This document shows positions 1 to 7,660 of a stretch of 14,664 bases of DNA, piece by piece; positions within the stretch are counted from its first letter, which is position 1, and each line of letters begins with the position of its first letter. The DNA is from Holosporales bacterium (GTDB lineage Bacteria; Pseudomonadota; Alphaproteobacteria; BNTO01). The stretch lies in contig JAITOG010000076.1 of the NCBI GenBank assembly GCA_031290075.1, positions 1-14,664 of the forward strand, in the 5' to 3' direction. The notes beneath the pieces are model-generated. The model did no database searches, was not told the origin of the DNA, and saw only the letters and a program-made list of their open reading frames with translations. Position numbers and translations under genes: made by a program.

Positions 1-414
1 AACCAAATAAGTAATTTACAATTATTAATACAAATAATTATATACTCTATAGTATATATTATAATATTAATTCTTTTCATATTTCAAGTAAAAAATGAAA
101 AAGGTTTTTTAAAAGTCAAGAGTAAGATGCGGAGTTCACAAGTATTTATCTAAAATTTTGTGTATTTCAAAAATCTTAAAAAGCATAATAGCTTCTTGTA
201 TGCCCCAGTTTTACTTGGCAAATATATTGCATTTTATTAAAAATTAAATAAAATCTTACACAAAAAAATTCACAATTTTTTTTTCTGTATGGGCTATTTT
301 AATTATTGAATCTATTAACCTCAGTTTTGGATAAAAAAAGCTTAGTAGGACAATAAAATACTTCTTTAAAATTTATGGTCCCACGAAGCTTTCAGCGATT
401 AATCGTTGTTTTTT
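1..414. other. AT-rich intergenic stretch without a recognisable gene
   Basis: I see no coding region or RNA gene here. The stretch is mostly A and T. At 262-282 it has a perfect 9-bp A/T inverted repeat with a CAC loop (AAAAAAATT / AATTTTTTT), which could help end transcription of the lyase gene read leftward from 1881. A short palindromic stretch (CGATTAATCG) followed by a T run lies at about 400-416, but its loop is too short for a good hairpin. No clear promoter was assigned. Confidence 0.5.
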
Positions 415-1881
415 TTACACCCCAGAAGGCATGTCTTTTAAAAATTTTGCCATTAGTTTTTCCTGCCAATTTCCAATTTGACGCAATTTACCAAAGAAAA
501 ATCTCAGCATTTTAGGTTCTTCTTCAAACTCTAACCCACCAATTAGTTCCTTGTTATGCCACAGCCATTCAATTCTATCAGCAACAAACTTAATCTGAGA
601 TAAAGTAAATACCCTTTTTGGTAAAGCTAAACGCACTAATTCCATTGATGAAAAGTGCTCAGATCCATCAGGATTACGTTCTTCAGAAAGTGTTCCTCGC
701 TCCATTCCTCGGATACCACTTATTAGGTAAATTGCAGCTGCTAGTGCTCCAGCTCTGTATTGATCTTGTGGTATATGTTCAACAAACTTCATTGCATTAA
801 TGTGGCAACCAAGTCCACCAAATGGAGTGACTACAGGAATTCCCTTTGCTACTAATTCTTCACCCAAAGTTTTCACAAATATAGGGGTTTGGCTGATAAC
901 ATGGATATCCAAGGTTTCCCTGATTCCTACGGCCATAGCCTCCATCTCACGAACTGACATCCCTCCGTAGGTTAAAAATCCTTCGTATAATGTAACCAAA
1001 GGTTGCATTTTTTTGCAAAATTCCTCATTTGAAGTCATTATACCTCCACCTCGCGCACAACCCAATTTGCGCCCAGAAAAGTATATAATATCCATTAAAG
1101 AAGCAATTTCTTTAACTATATCTTCCAGTGAATGATCGGCAAATTCTGCCTCTCTGGTTTTTATAAAGTAAAGATTATCAGCTAAAAGGCTGGCATCAAG
1201 AATTGTAATAATTTTATTAGCCCTACAAAAAGCAGACATTTCCCGCATATTTGCTAAAGAGATTGGCTGTCCACCTATAAGGTTTGTTCCAAGTTCAGTT
1301 CTCACAAAAGCCACATTTTCAATACCAACATTATCAACAGCTTTTTTCAGTTTTTGCATATCAAAATTCCCCTTAAATTGGTCATCACTTTCAACTTTCC
1401 AACCTTCATCCTTTAAAACCTCTATCACATTTCCACCAAGCCTCATTATATGGGCTTTTGTGGTAGTGAAATGGTGATTCATGATTGCAAATATTCCTGG
1501 ACGTACGAAAATATTGGCTAAAATATTTTCGCAGGCTCGCCCTTGATGCGCTGGCAAAAAGTATTTTTTTTCAAATGTTTCTTGAATAACACTTTCCAAA
1601 CGGTAAAAAGTTTCAGAACCGGCGTAGCTATCATCTGCCATTAACATAGCAGCATATTGCTTTTCACTCATGGCATTAACACCGCTATCTGTAAGCATAT
1701 CCAGGAAAACATCCCTGTTGGCTAAAAGAAAGGTGTTACATCCTGCCTTTTTTAGCGCAGCAATCCTTTGCTCTATTGGTGAAAGATTTACACGTGACAC
1801 CATTCTGACTTTGTGCATTTCTAATGGAATATCTTCCCCTGAAAAAAATTTGATTTCTGAATTATTTGTAAATGTAGACAT
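415..1881 (-). CDS. PLP-dependent beta-eliminating lyase (tryptophanase / tyrosine phenol-lyase family)
   Basis: The family splits tryptophan or tyrosine into indole or phenol plus pyruvate and ammonia, using pyridoxal phosphate, in the cytoplasm. The 488 residues match the family over their full length (usual size about 455-475). Visible landmarks are YAGSETF (86-92), PAHQGR (110-115), FTTT (138-141), GGQP (203-206), the cofactor aspartate in LDAS (229), the Schiff-base lysine in FSGRK (272), GMERGTL and LRFFFGKL near the end. GMERG and LRFF look more like tyrosine phenol-lyase than tryptophanase, whose equivalents are, from memory, VEIG and LRHF. Oddly, the arginine three residues after the cofactor aspartate (DATR/DSAR in known enzymes) is Leu here (DASLL), so the substrate is uncertain. 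The ATG at 1881 follows a strong AAGGAG site (about 1890-1896). It stands alone on this strand. Confidence 0.88.
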   Translation of the reverse strand: MSTFTNNSEIKFFSGEDIPLEMHKVRMVSRVNLSPIEQRIAALKKAGCNTFLLANRDVFLDMLTDSGVNAMSEKQYAAMLMADDSYAGSETFYRLESVIQETFEKKYFLPAHQGRACENILANIFVRPGIFAIMNHHFTTTKAHIMRLGGNVIEVLKDEGWKVESDDQFKGNFDMQKLKKAVDNVGIENVAFVRTELGTNLIGGQPISLANMREMSAFCRANKIITILDASLLADNLYFIKTREAEFADHSLEDIVKEIASLMDIIYFSGRKLGCARGGGIMTSNEEFCKKMQPLVTLYEGFLTYGGMSVREMEAMAVGIRETLDIHVISQTPIFVKTLGEELVAKGIPVVTPFGGLGCHINAMKFVEHIPQDQYRAGALAAAIYLISGIRGMERGTLSEERNPDGSEHFSSMELVRLALPKRVFTLSQIKFVADRIEWLWHNKELIGGLEFEEEPKMLRFFFGKLRQIGNWQEKLMAKFLKDMPSGV

Positions 1882-1946
1882 AATACTTCTCCTTAAAAAA
1901 AATAAAATAAAAAATGGAATTAAGTAATTTGTAAGCCTTGGTTTTC

Positions 1947-1982
1947 TGCTTATTTAGGTGCTATAAAATTATAGCGTAAGCA
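1947..1982 (-). promoter_or_regulatory. Two-part hairpin in the leader of the lyase gene
   Basis: An inner stem GCTATAA/TTATAGC (1960-1966 with 1969-1975) sits inside an outer stem TGCTTA/TAAGCA (1947-1952 with 1977-1982). The fold lies about 65 bases before the lyase start. On the minus strand it is not followed by a T run, so it is not a classic terminator. A second inverted repeat, ATTTTCGAT/ATCGAAAAT (2022-2030 with 2045-2053), lies further upstream. A role in control of the lyase is inferred from position only. Confidence 0.3.
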
Positions 1983-2007
1983 TAAATAACCAAAAAACTA
2001 TACAAAT

Positions 2008-2067
2008 TTAAGTGCTAAATAATTTTCGATTCTTTAATATCGATATCGAAAATAAGAGATAGAACAT
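2008..2067 (-). CDS. Possible 19-codon leader ORF upstream of the lyase
   Basis: An ATG at 2067 is preceded by AGGGG (2072-2076) with 4 bases of spacing. It opens a 19-codon frame starting MFYLLFSIS and ending KLFST, with a TAA stop at 2008-2010. It overlaps the 9-bp inverted repeat at 2022-2053. The tryptophanase operon of E. coli has a short leader peptide (TnaC), but that depends on a Trp and a final Pro, and neither occurs here. It may be chance, since short ORFs are common in AT-rich DNA. Confidence 0.2.
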   Translation of the reverse strand: MFYLLFSISILKNRKLFST

Positions 2068-2274
2068 GATTCCCCTAAAACATGTAATATAATTGAATCT
2101 TTTTGAAAGTGTATACAGTATTGAAAAACAGAGCAATCTGAAAATTGTTCAGTCTGTTTTATTTTTTCAAAATTTGTAAACACAAAACTTCCTAAAGACG
2201 TGTAATCTAACCATTATTAATTATATACATCTATTTTTAAGGAAATCAATAAGTTATTTTTAAAAATTTACAAT

Positions 2275-2371
2275 TATAAGAAGCTGTCTTTATGGATATT
2301 TTAAGTGAGGGTTTTAAAGGAAAAACGGAGCGCAGAACCGGAGAACCGGAGTGTACTTTGACGTACATGAG
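2275..2371 (+). repeat. Dispersed GC-rich repeat, copy 1 (inverted partner at 14221-14304)
   Basis: The stretch starts ATAAGAAGCTGTCTTTAT, runs through GTTTTAAAGGAAAAACGGAG and CGCAGAACCGGAG, and ends at the palindromic GTAC...GTAC segment. It matches 14221-14304 on the opposite strand almost base for base. This copy has an 8-bp internal duplication (AGAACCGGAGAACCGGAG against AGAACCGGAG). Its left end (AAGAAGCTGTCTT) recurs at 10573. It is much richer in G and C than its surroundings, which suggests a mobile origin. The open frame across it on the minus strand is probably accidental. Confidence 0.75.
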
Positions 2372-2439
2372 GGGCATTGGGGGAAATCTGTGATTTCCCC
2401 CCAAATAGGGATGTAAGGGGAAAAAAGTTTCATTCTTTA

Positions 2440-3942
2440 TCAAGAAAGAGAAACTGATTTTAAAAAATATTCCATATCTCTAATTTCCTCTTCAGAAAAT
2501 GGATTCTCAATCCTTTGTTGTAATACTTTTCTTCTATTCACTACATACGAAAGGGAGCGTAATTCATTCGAACGTTTTAGCAAATTATCATCAGTTATAC
2601 CTTCATGAAGCCTATCTTTGATTTCTCTATGTTCCTTCATTAGAAAGTTATTTAATTTTTCACTTTTTATTTCCTTATCTTTATCTTCAAATACTTTTAG
2701 CAATTCTATGAGTTCATTGATTTCACTTTCATTATCTACCGTACAAAGTTTGCGTAACAACTCACTGATTTGTTTATTGGTTTCTATGATTTCCTCTATA
2801 TCGAAACTTTTTGTTAAAATACCTAATATACTGCGAGCGGGATCAATATTTTTAATATCAAATTCCAATGTATTTAATTCTTTTTTAAAAGCATTGATGA
2901 AGGGAGTAAGTTCCTCTACAGATTCTACCCAAGCAAGCGATGAGTTAATTCTTAAAATCTCGCGTATATTATTTCCAAGTTGAATTAGTCTCCTTAATAA
3001 TTCTGTAAACTCCTGTTTATTATCTGCTGAGCTGATTAATCTTCTTATTCCAGGCCGTAGTAAGGGATCTTCTGGATCTTTGTCGACAAAGTCGTCAATG
3101 CTAACTACAATGTGTCTAGGAGGGATTATTGCAGGTTGTAATCTTTTATTCTCAATTTTTTTTAAGGCATTAATAAATTTGGTTGTACCATCTAAATATT
3201 CATAATGAGTATTTTGTACCATTCTTACCGCATCTCCACTCATTACAGATCGGATATCAGCTTCAACTTGCTCTCTATTTTCAGATGGAATGTTCTCTAA
3301 CGCCTTCTCCAATGGAGTTTTTTGTAGAAAGGCTCCTTTCACACTTTGTCCGGCTCGTGAAAAGGATTCTTCTATACTTTGTCCGGCTCGTGAAGCGGCT
3401 ACTTTAAATTTTTTAAAAAGACTAGAAGCTTTCGGTCTTTCTTGTTCTTCAGCTGCTTTTGCTTCTGCCTTTTCTCGGAAGATTCTTGCTCCTTCATGAA
3501 TTCTTTCAGCTCTTCCATGAAATATTCCAATTTTAGTAGAATTAGGATTCTGTAATTCTGCAATTTTTTCATCAAAATTCTCTAAAAGCGGAAATACTTT
3601 ACGTGCAAAAAACTTATCACGAGTAGGAGAGGGGGAATTTGCTAATTGTTTTATAGTTAATCTAATTGCCTGCTCGATATCATTTCTCACCTCTTCTAAT
3701 TCTATAAAAAGATCAGGAGTATGAGAAAAACGGTCCCGTGCCTTGTATATCAGTTCAATATCCAGGTTTTCCATACCTTTTTGAATTATTGATCTAATTT
3801 GCTTCAGTTCTTCAATCGTTCTATTAATTTCTGCAGATGTTGCTGCTGGTGGTGGTGGCCTCCATGCAGTTATGCCATCCGAGCATAATATTGAGCTAAC
3901 TGCAATTGTTAAACACACGCTACTTAGTAATTTCTTCATCAT
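2440..3942 (-). CDS. Exported helical protein of unknown function
   Basis: I do not recognise this 500-residue protein. It starts MMKKLLSS, followed by a hydrophobic stretch (SVCLTIAVSSILC) and a polar break: a Sec signal peptide of about 25 residues. A short proline run (PPPPAA) follows. The rest is charged and predicted helical, rich in Glu, Lys, Leu and Ile, with probable coiled coils around residues 40-70, 145-170 and 390-470. Two 11-residue units beginning SRAGQS stand in tandem near residues 185-206, and the DNA repeats at 3343 and 3376 (33 bp apart). There are no membrane spans after the signal and no catalytic motif I can see. The second ATG, at 3939, is an equal start choice, and the ribosome site is weak. 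It could be a periplasmic structural protein or a host-directed secreted protein; neither is shown. Confidence 0.75.
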   Translation of the reverse strand: MMKKLLSSVCLTIAVSSILCSDGITAWRPPPPAATSAEINRTIEELKQIRSIIQKGMENLDIELIYKARDRFSHTPDLFIELEEVRNDIEQAIRLTIKQLANSPSPTRDKFFARKVFPLLENFDEKIAELQNPNSTKIGIFHGRAERIHEGARIFREKAEAKAAEEQERPKASSLFKKFKVAASRAGQSIEESFSRAGQSVKGAFLQKTPLEKALENIPSENREQVEADIRSVMSGDAVRMVQNTHYEYLDGTTKFINALKKIENKRLQPAIIPPRHIVVSIDDFVDKDPEDPLLRPGIRRLISSADNKQEFTELLRRLIQLGNNIREILRINSSLAWVESVEELTPFINAFKKELNTLEFDIKNIDPARSILGILTKSFDIEEIIETNKQISELLRKLCTVDNESEINELIELLKVFEDKDKEIKSEKLNNFLMKEHREIKDRLHEGITDDNLLKRSNELRSLSYVVNRRKVLQQRIENPFSEEEIRDMEYFLKSVSLS

Positions 3943-4010
3943 AATTAGGTACCATTAAATAATTCTCCATATAACTAACTATAATAGACAAAGATTAATT
4001 TTTCGTTAAC

Positions 4011-4052
4011 TTAGGGAAAAATCTCAAAAAAAATATAGAATAAATTCCCTAA
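4011..4052. promoter_or_regulatory. Inverted repeat between divergent genes
   Basis: TTAGGGAA (4011-4018) and TTCCCTAA (4045-4052) are perfect inverted 8-mers separated by 26 A/T-rich bases. They lie in the 160-bp space between the divergent exported-protein gene and glmU. This could be an operator or a long-loop hairpin in the glmU leader. No regulator is identified. Confidence 0.25.
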
Positions 4053-4102
4053 ATATCTGTTATCTTTAACGCAGAAATTTGTTTTGGATAATTTCGTTTG
4101 TT

Positions 4103-5440
4103 ATGACTTTTTGTGCAATAATTTTAGCAGGAGGACTTGGAACACGAATGAATTCAAGTGTTCCAAAAGTTCTTAATACAATAGCTGGAGGGACTTTATT
4201 AGAATGTGTTATACATAGTCTTTCAAAAATTGAGCAGCTAAATGAAATTATAATTATTGGCTCAAAAAATCTTTTTTTTCATGAAAAATGGAAAAAAATT
4301 GAAGAAAAAATCAAAAAAAAGGTAAAAAATGTAAAATTAGCAATTCAAGAAAAGCCACGTGGAACGGGGCATGCTGTGCAAACGGGGGTGCCACTTATTG
4401 GGAAAGAAGTTGACAGAGTTCTAATCTGCTGCGGAGATACACCATTAATTCGCTTAGAAACGTTTCAAAAGTTATTGGTCGATGAAAGTGATCTTACGCT
4501 ACTTACCATGCGTATAGAAAATCCAGAACGATCATCATATGGTCGGGTTATTATTGAAAATTCGCACCCAACTTGCATTATTGAAATAAAAGAAGCTAAC
4601 AGCAAGCAAAAACAAATTGATGTGGCAAATGCTGGAGTGTATGGTATTTCTGCGAAATGTTTGAAAGAATTAATTTTTAATATTTCTTGCGAAAAAAATA
4701 AAACAGCAGAAATATATTTAACAGATATTGTGGAACAAGCGTATAAACGTGGTTATTCTACGAATTTTTACGAAGTTTCTCAAAATGAGGCATATGGGAT
4801 TGATACTGCTAAAGCTCTGCAAAATGTTCCGTTTAAGGAAGAATTTTTTTTTCGTGCTTTAACTCGAAATATTTCATTTCAAGACCCAGATAAAGTGGCT
4901 TTATCATTTGATACAGAAATATCTGAAGGATGTGAGATTGGAGCCTTTTGTGTTTTTGGGCACAATGTTATACTTAAGGAAAATGTAAAGGTTTTGCCGT
5001 TTTGTTATCTTGAAGATTGTTTAATTAAGGAAAATAGTGTTATTGGTCCATTTGCTAGGATTAAAGGAGAAAGCATTATAGGGCATGATGCTGTAATTGG
5101 TAACTTTGTTGAAGTAAAAAAATCACGAATTGGAGATAAAACGAAAATAAAACATCTTTCATATATTGGTGATGCGTTTGTTGAGAATTCAGTTAATATT
5201 GGTGCTGGAACTATTTTTTGCAATTATGATGGCTTTCAGAAACATAATACTAGGGTAGGGCAGGGAGCAAAAATAGGAGCAAATGTTTCGCTTGTTGCGC
5301 CGCTCACAATAGGGCAGGGCGCTTTTATTGGGGCAGGCAGCGTAATTACACAAAACGTGCCAGACGAAACATTGGCTGTAACAAGAGCTAAGCAAACACA
5401 TAATTCAGAATGGCTGAAAAAACGCCAAAAAGGAGTGTGA
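4103..5440 (+). CDS. glmU: Bifunctional UDP-N-acetylglucosamine pyrophosphorylase / glucosamine-1-phosphate acetyltransferase
   Basis: GlmU acetylates glucosamine-1-phosphate and couples the product to UTP, giving UDP-GlcNAc for peptidoglycan and lipid A. The N-terminal uridylyltransferase half shows LAGGLGTRM with PKVL (8-24), CCGDTPLI, NAGVYGI and EIYLTDI. The C-terminal half is a left-handed beta-helix of hexapeptide repeats with PFARI, GNFVEVKKS, KHLSYIGDA (catalytic His), NIGAGT and FCNYDG. All expected catalytic positions appear intact and the 445 residues fit the family. I chose the ATG at 4103 because family members begin a few residues before the AGG loop. A TTG at 4079 would add an unneeded 8-residue hydrophobic tail. 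It leads a compact plus-strand cluster: its stop lies 11 bp before the preferred rarA start. Confidence 0.95.
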   Translation: MTFCAIILAGGLGTRMNSSVPKVLNTIAGGTLLECVIHSLSKIEQLNEIIIIGSKNLFFHEKWKKIEEKIKKKVKNVKLAIQEKPRGTGHAVQTGVPLIGKEVDRVLICCGDTPLIRLETFQKLLVDESDLTLLTMRIENPERSSYGRVIIENSHPTCIIEIKEANSKQKQIDVANAGVYGISAKCLKELIFNISCEKNKTAEIYLTDIVEQAYKRGYSTNFYEVSQNEAYGIDTAKALQNVPFKEEFFFRALTRNISFQDPDKVALSFDTEISEGCEIGAFCVFGHNVILKENVKVLPFCYLEDCLIKENSVIGPFARIKGESIIGHDAVIGNFVEVKKSRIGDKTKIKHLSYIGDAFVENSVNIGAGTIFCNYDGFQKHNTRVGQGAKIGANVSLVAPLTIGQGAFIGAGSVITQNVPDETLAVTRAKQTHNSEWLKKRQKGV

Positions 5441-5451
5441 TAAATTTAGTA

Positions 5452-6717
5452 ATGCCACAAAAGTCTTTATTTCAAAGCACAGAAAGTTCCGGGAAAAAAC
5501 CATTAGCGGAAATCTTAAGGCCATCAAAACTTGAGGAGCTTGTGGGCAATGTGGCTTTTTCTGCTAATAACCTGGGGAACCTACAATCGTTAATACTTTG
5601 GGGTCCACCAGGCTCTGGAAAAACAACGCTTGCCAGGATTATTGCAAATAATAGCAGTGATTTGCAAAGTGTTTCATTGTCCGCTGTAACCTCGGGAACT
5701 CAAGATTTTCGGAATGTTTTTGAAATGGCACAACAGGGAATTAAAACAGTCCTTATGATCGATGAAATCCATCATCTTAATAAGTCTCAGCAAGATATTT
5801 TTTTACCTCATATTGAAAATGGAAACATCATTTTAATAGGAACAACCACAGAAAATCCTTCGTTTGAACTAAGACCAGCCCTCCTTTCAAGATGTAAGGT
5901 TATTGTATTTCAAAGGCTATCCACAGAAAATTTAATGCAAATTATTGAAAGAGTGGAAAATTTTATGGAAACTCCTTTAAAGTTAACCGATGAAGCGAAA
6001 CTTAGCCTTTGTGAAATATCAGATGGAGATGCTAGGTATTTATTAAATAGAATTGAAGAAATTTCAAATATAGAGATTTCTCATGATTTATCAGCTCAAG
6101 AATTAGGAGAGTTTATTCATAAAAAACTTAAAACTTATGATAAGAGAGCTGATGAACACTATAACTTGATCAGCGCTTTTCATAAATCAATTAGAGGATC
6201 CGATGCAGATGCCGCGCTTTATTGGCTGACTAGGATGCTTCAGGGAGGTGAAGACCCTTTGTATATTGCAAGAAGGCTAGTTCGTGCAGCAGTTGAAGAT
6301 ATTGGCACAGCAGATTCAAATGCTTTGGTTATTGCTATGTCTGCTGTTCACGCATATAACTTCCTCGGTTCTCCAGAGGGTGAATTAGCCATAGCCCAAG
6401 CTGTTGTTTATGTTACTACTTGTCCAAAATCTAATGCTGTATACAAAGCTTACAACGAATCAACAGCATATGTTAAGGCAACGGGCTCTGTTCCGCCTCC
6501 AAAGCATATTATTAATGCTCCAACGAGATTCATGAAAGAACAGGGATTTAAAGAAGGATATATTTATGATCACAATACAGAGCACGCTTTTTCGGGGCAA
6601 AATTACTTTCCTGAAACTCTAGAAAGGCAAAATTTTTATAAGCCAAATGAGAGAGGATTTGAAAAAGAAATAAAAAGGAGGATGGATTGGTGGAGTAAAA
6701 ATAGGAAAAAATCATGA
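5452..6717 (+). CDS. rarA: Replication-associated recombination protein A (AAA+ ATPase)
   Basis: RarA (MgsA) is a clamp-loader-like AAA+ ATPase that acts at stalled replication forks. From the 5452 start I see Walker A GPPGSGKT (51-58), Walker B LMIDEIHH (100-107), sensor 1 GTTTEN (130-135) and LLSRC (arginine finger region). The MgsA C-terminal domain follows, with GSDADAALYWLTRML, GGEDPLYIARRL and VEDIG. The tail HNTEHAFSGQNYFPE matches the family end. Start choice is uncertain. ATG 5410 overlaps glmU by 31 bp and has no ribosome site. ATG 5452 gives the usual short lead-in to KPLAEILRP and has GGAG at 5432-5435, though rather far upstream. The segment just before Walker A looks shorter than in typical RarA proteins. 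It shares an ATGA overlap with the next gene. Confidence 0.93.
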   Translation: MPQKSLFQSTESSGKKPLAEILRPSKLEELVGNVAFSANNLGNLQSLILWGPPGSGKTTLARIIANNSSDLQSVSLSAVTSGTQDFRNVFEMAQQGIKTVLMIDEIHHLNKSQQDIFLPHIENGNIILIGTTTENPSFELRPALLSRCKVIVFQRLSTENLMQIIERVENFMETPLKLTDEAKLSLCEISDGDARYLLNRIEEISNIEISHDLSAQELGEFIHKKLKTYDKRADEHYNLISAFHKSIRGSDADAALYWLTRMLQGGEDPLYIARRLVRAAVEDIGTADSNALVIAMSAVHAYNFLGSPEGELAIAQAVVYVTTCPKSNAVYKAYNESTAYVKATGSVPPPKHIINAPTRFMKEQGFKEGYIYDHNTEHAFSGQNYFPETLERQNFYKPNERGFEKEIKRRMDWWSKNRKKS

Positions 6718-7490
6718 TAAAAATCGAAAATCCAGATTTTTCTATAGAGCAAATAGCAAATTCTGGGCAGTGTTTTCGAATAAATAAAATTGGAAAAGTA
6801 TGGCAGGTTATTGCATTTAGTAAAGTTTTAGAAATAAAACCAATAAGGAAAAACGCTCATATTTTTTATTGTTCTTATGAAGAATATCAAGATATTTGGA
6901 TGAATTATTTTGATTTTAATCGAGATTATGCAAGTATAAAAAAATCTATTTTGGAAATGAATGACCCATATCTAAATAAAGCAGTTCAATATGGATATGG
7001 AATTAGAATATTAAAACAAGATTTATGGGAAATTATAGTTAGCTTTATAATTTCACAAAGAAATAACATTTCACGAATTAAAAATATTATAAAAAAGTTA
7101 TGTGTGCCTTACGGAAATGCATTTCCTTCGGCAAATATTTTAGCAACGTACGCTATAGAGGATTTCACATCTATTGGTTTAGGTTATAGAGCTCAATATC
7201 TTGCCGATATTTCCAAGGCAGGGAGCATTGGAACTCTTGATTTAGAACATCTAAAAAAGCTGGATTGTCAAGAAGCAATAATGTATTTAAAGCAATTCAA
7301 TGGAATAGGAGATAAAATAGCTAATTGCATTGTTTTATTTGGGTTACATAGAATTGAAGCTTTTCCAAAAGATGTTTGGATTAATCGAATAATCGAAAAA
7401 TATAATGGAAATTTTAATATTGAACGTTTTAAAGAATACGCTGGAGTTGTTCAACAATACATGTTTTTTTATCAAAGAAATTTAATATAA
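6714..7490 (+). CDS. OGG1-type 8-oxoguanine DNA glycosylase/AP lyase
   Basis: This bifunctional base-excision enzyme removes 8-oxoguanine opposite cytosine and nicks the strand. The 258 residues show SGQCFR near the N-terminus, FDFNRDY, the block ILKQDLWE followed by SFIISQRNNISRI, LGYRAQYL, and the helix-hairpin-helix FNGIGDKIANC, which holds the catalytic lysine. FPKDVW, with the catalytic aspartate, follows. Both catalytic residues (Lys and Asp of the HhH-GPD fold) are present. The ATG overlaps the rarA stop as ATGA, so it is very probably cotranslated with rarA. OGG1-type enzymes are known mainly from eukaryotes and Clostridium-like bacteria; most Proteobacteria use Fpg (MutM). This may therefore be a transferred gene, though its base composition matches its neighbours. 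Confidence 0.9.
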   Translation: MIKIENPDFSIEQIANSGQCFRINKIGKVWQVIAFSKVLEIKPIRKNAHIFYCSYEEYQDIWMNYFDFNRDYASIKKSILEMNDPYLNKAVQYGYGIRILKQDLWEIIVSFIISQRNNISRIKNIIKKLCVPYGNAFPSANILATYAIEDFTSIGLGYRAQYLADISKAGSIGTLDLEHLKKLDCQEAIMYLKQFNGIGDKIANCIVLFGLHRIEAFPKDVWINRIIEKYNGNFNIERFKEYAGVVQQYMFFYQRNLI

Positions 7491-7599
7491 TTAATATTAT
7501 TTTAATAAAATAAAAAAAACTGTCTATTGAAAAGATAGTATGTATATATTAGTATTAAAGAAAGTAGGGGATTGATAAGAAGCAGTATATGTGCCAAAG

Positions 7600-7633
7600 T
7601 TGGAAGAGTTAATTTTGAAAAATTTTCTTCCAA
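7600..7633 (+). promoter_or_regulatory. Hairpin upstream of the lipoprotein gene
   Basis: TTGGAAGA (7600-7607) and TCTTCCAA (7626-7633) are perfect inverted arms. The loop itself can pair AATTTT with AAAATT. No T run follows, so it is not an ordinary terminator. It lies about 27 bp before the lipoprotein start and may affect that message; the role is inferred from position. Confidence 0.3.
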
Positions 7634-7660
7634 TTGCATTATGTGTTTATTGAGGTTTAT

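Noticed and set aside
2008..2067. TnaC-type attenuation peptide
   Set aside because: The short frame has no Trp or Pro, so the known TnaC mechanism cannot apply; kept only as a low-confidence small ORF.
2246..2443. Minus-strand open frame of 65 codons
   Set aside because: It mostly reads through the dispersed GC-rich repeat and starts at the end of the exported-protein gene; no support for coding.
4079..4102. Upstream TTG start for glmU
   Set aside because: It would add eight hydrophobic residues before the conserved N-terminus of a soluble cytoplasmic enzyme, without a ribosome site.
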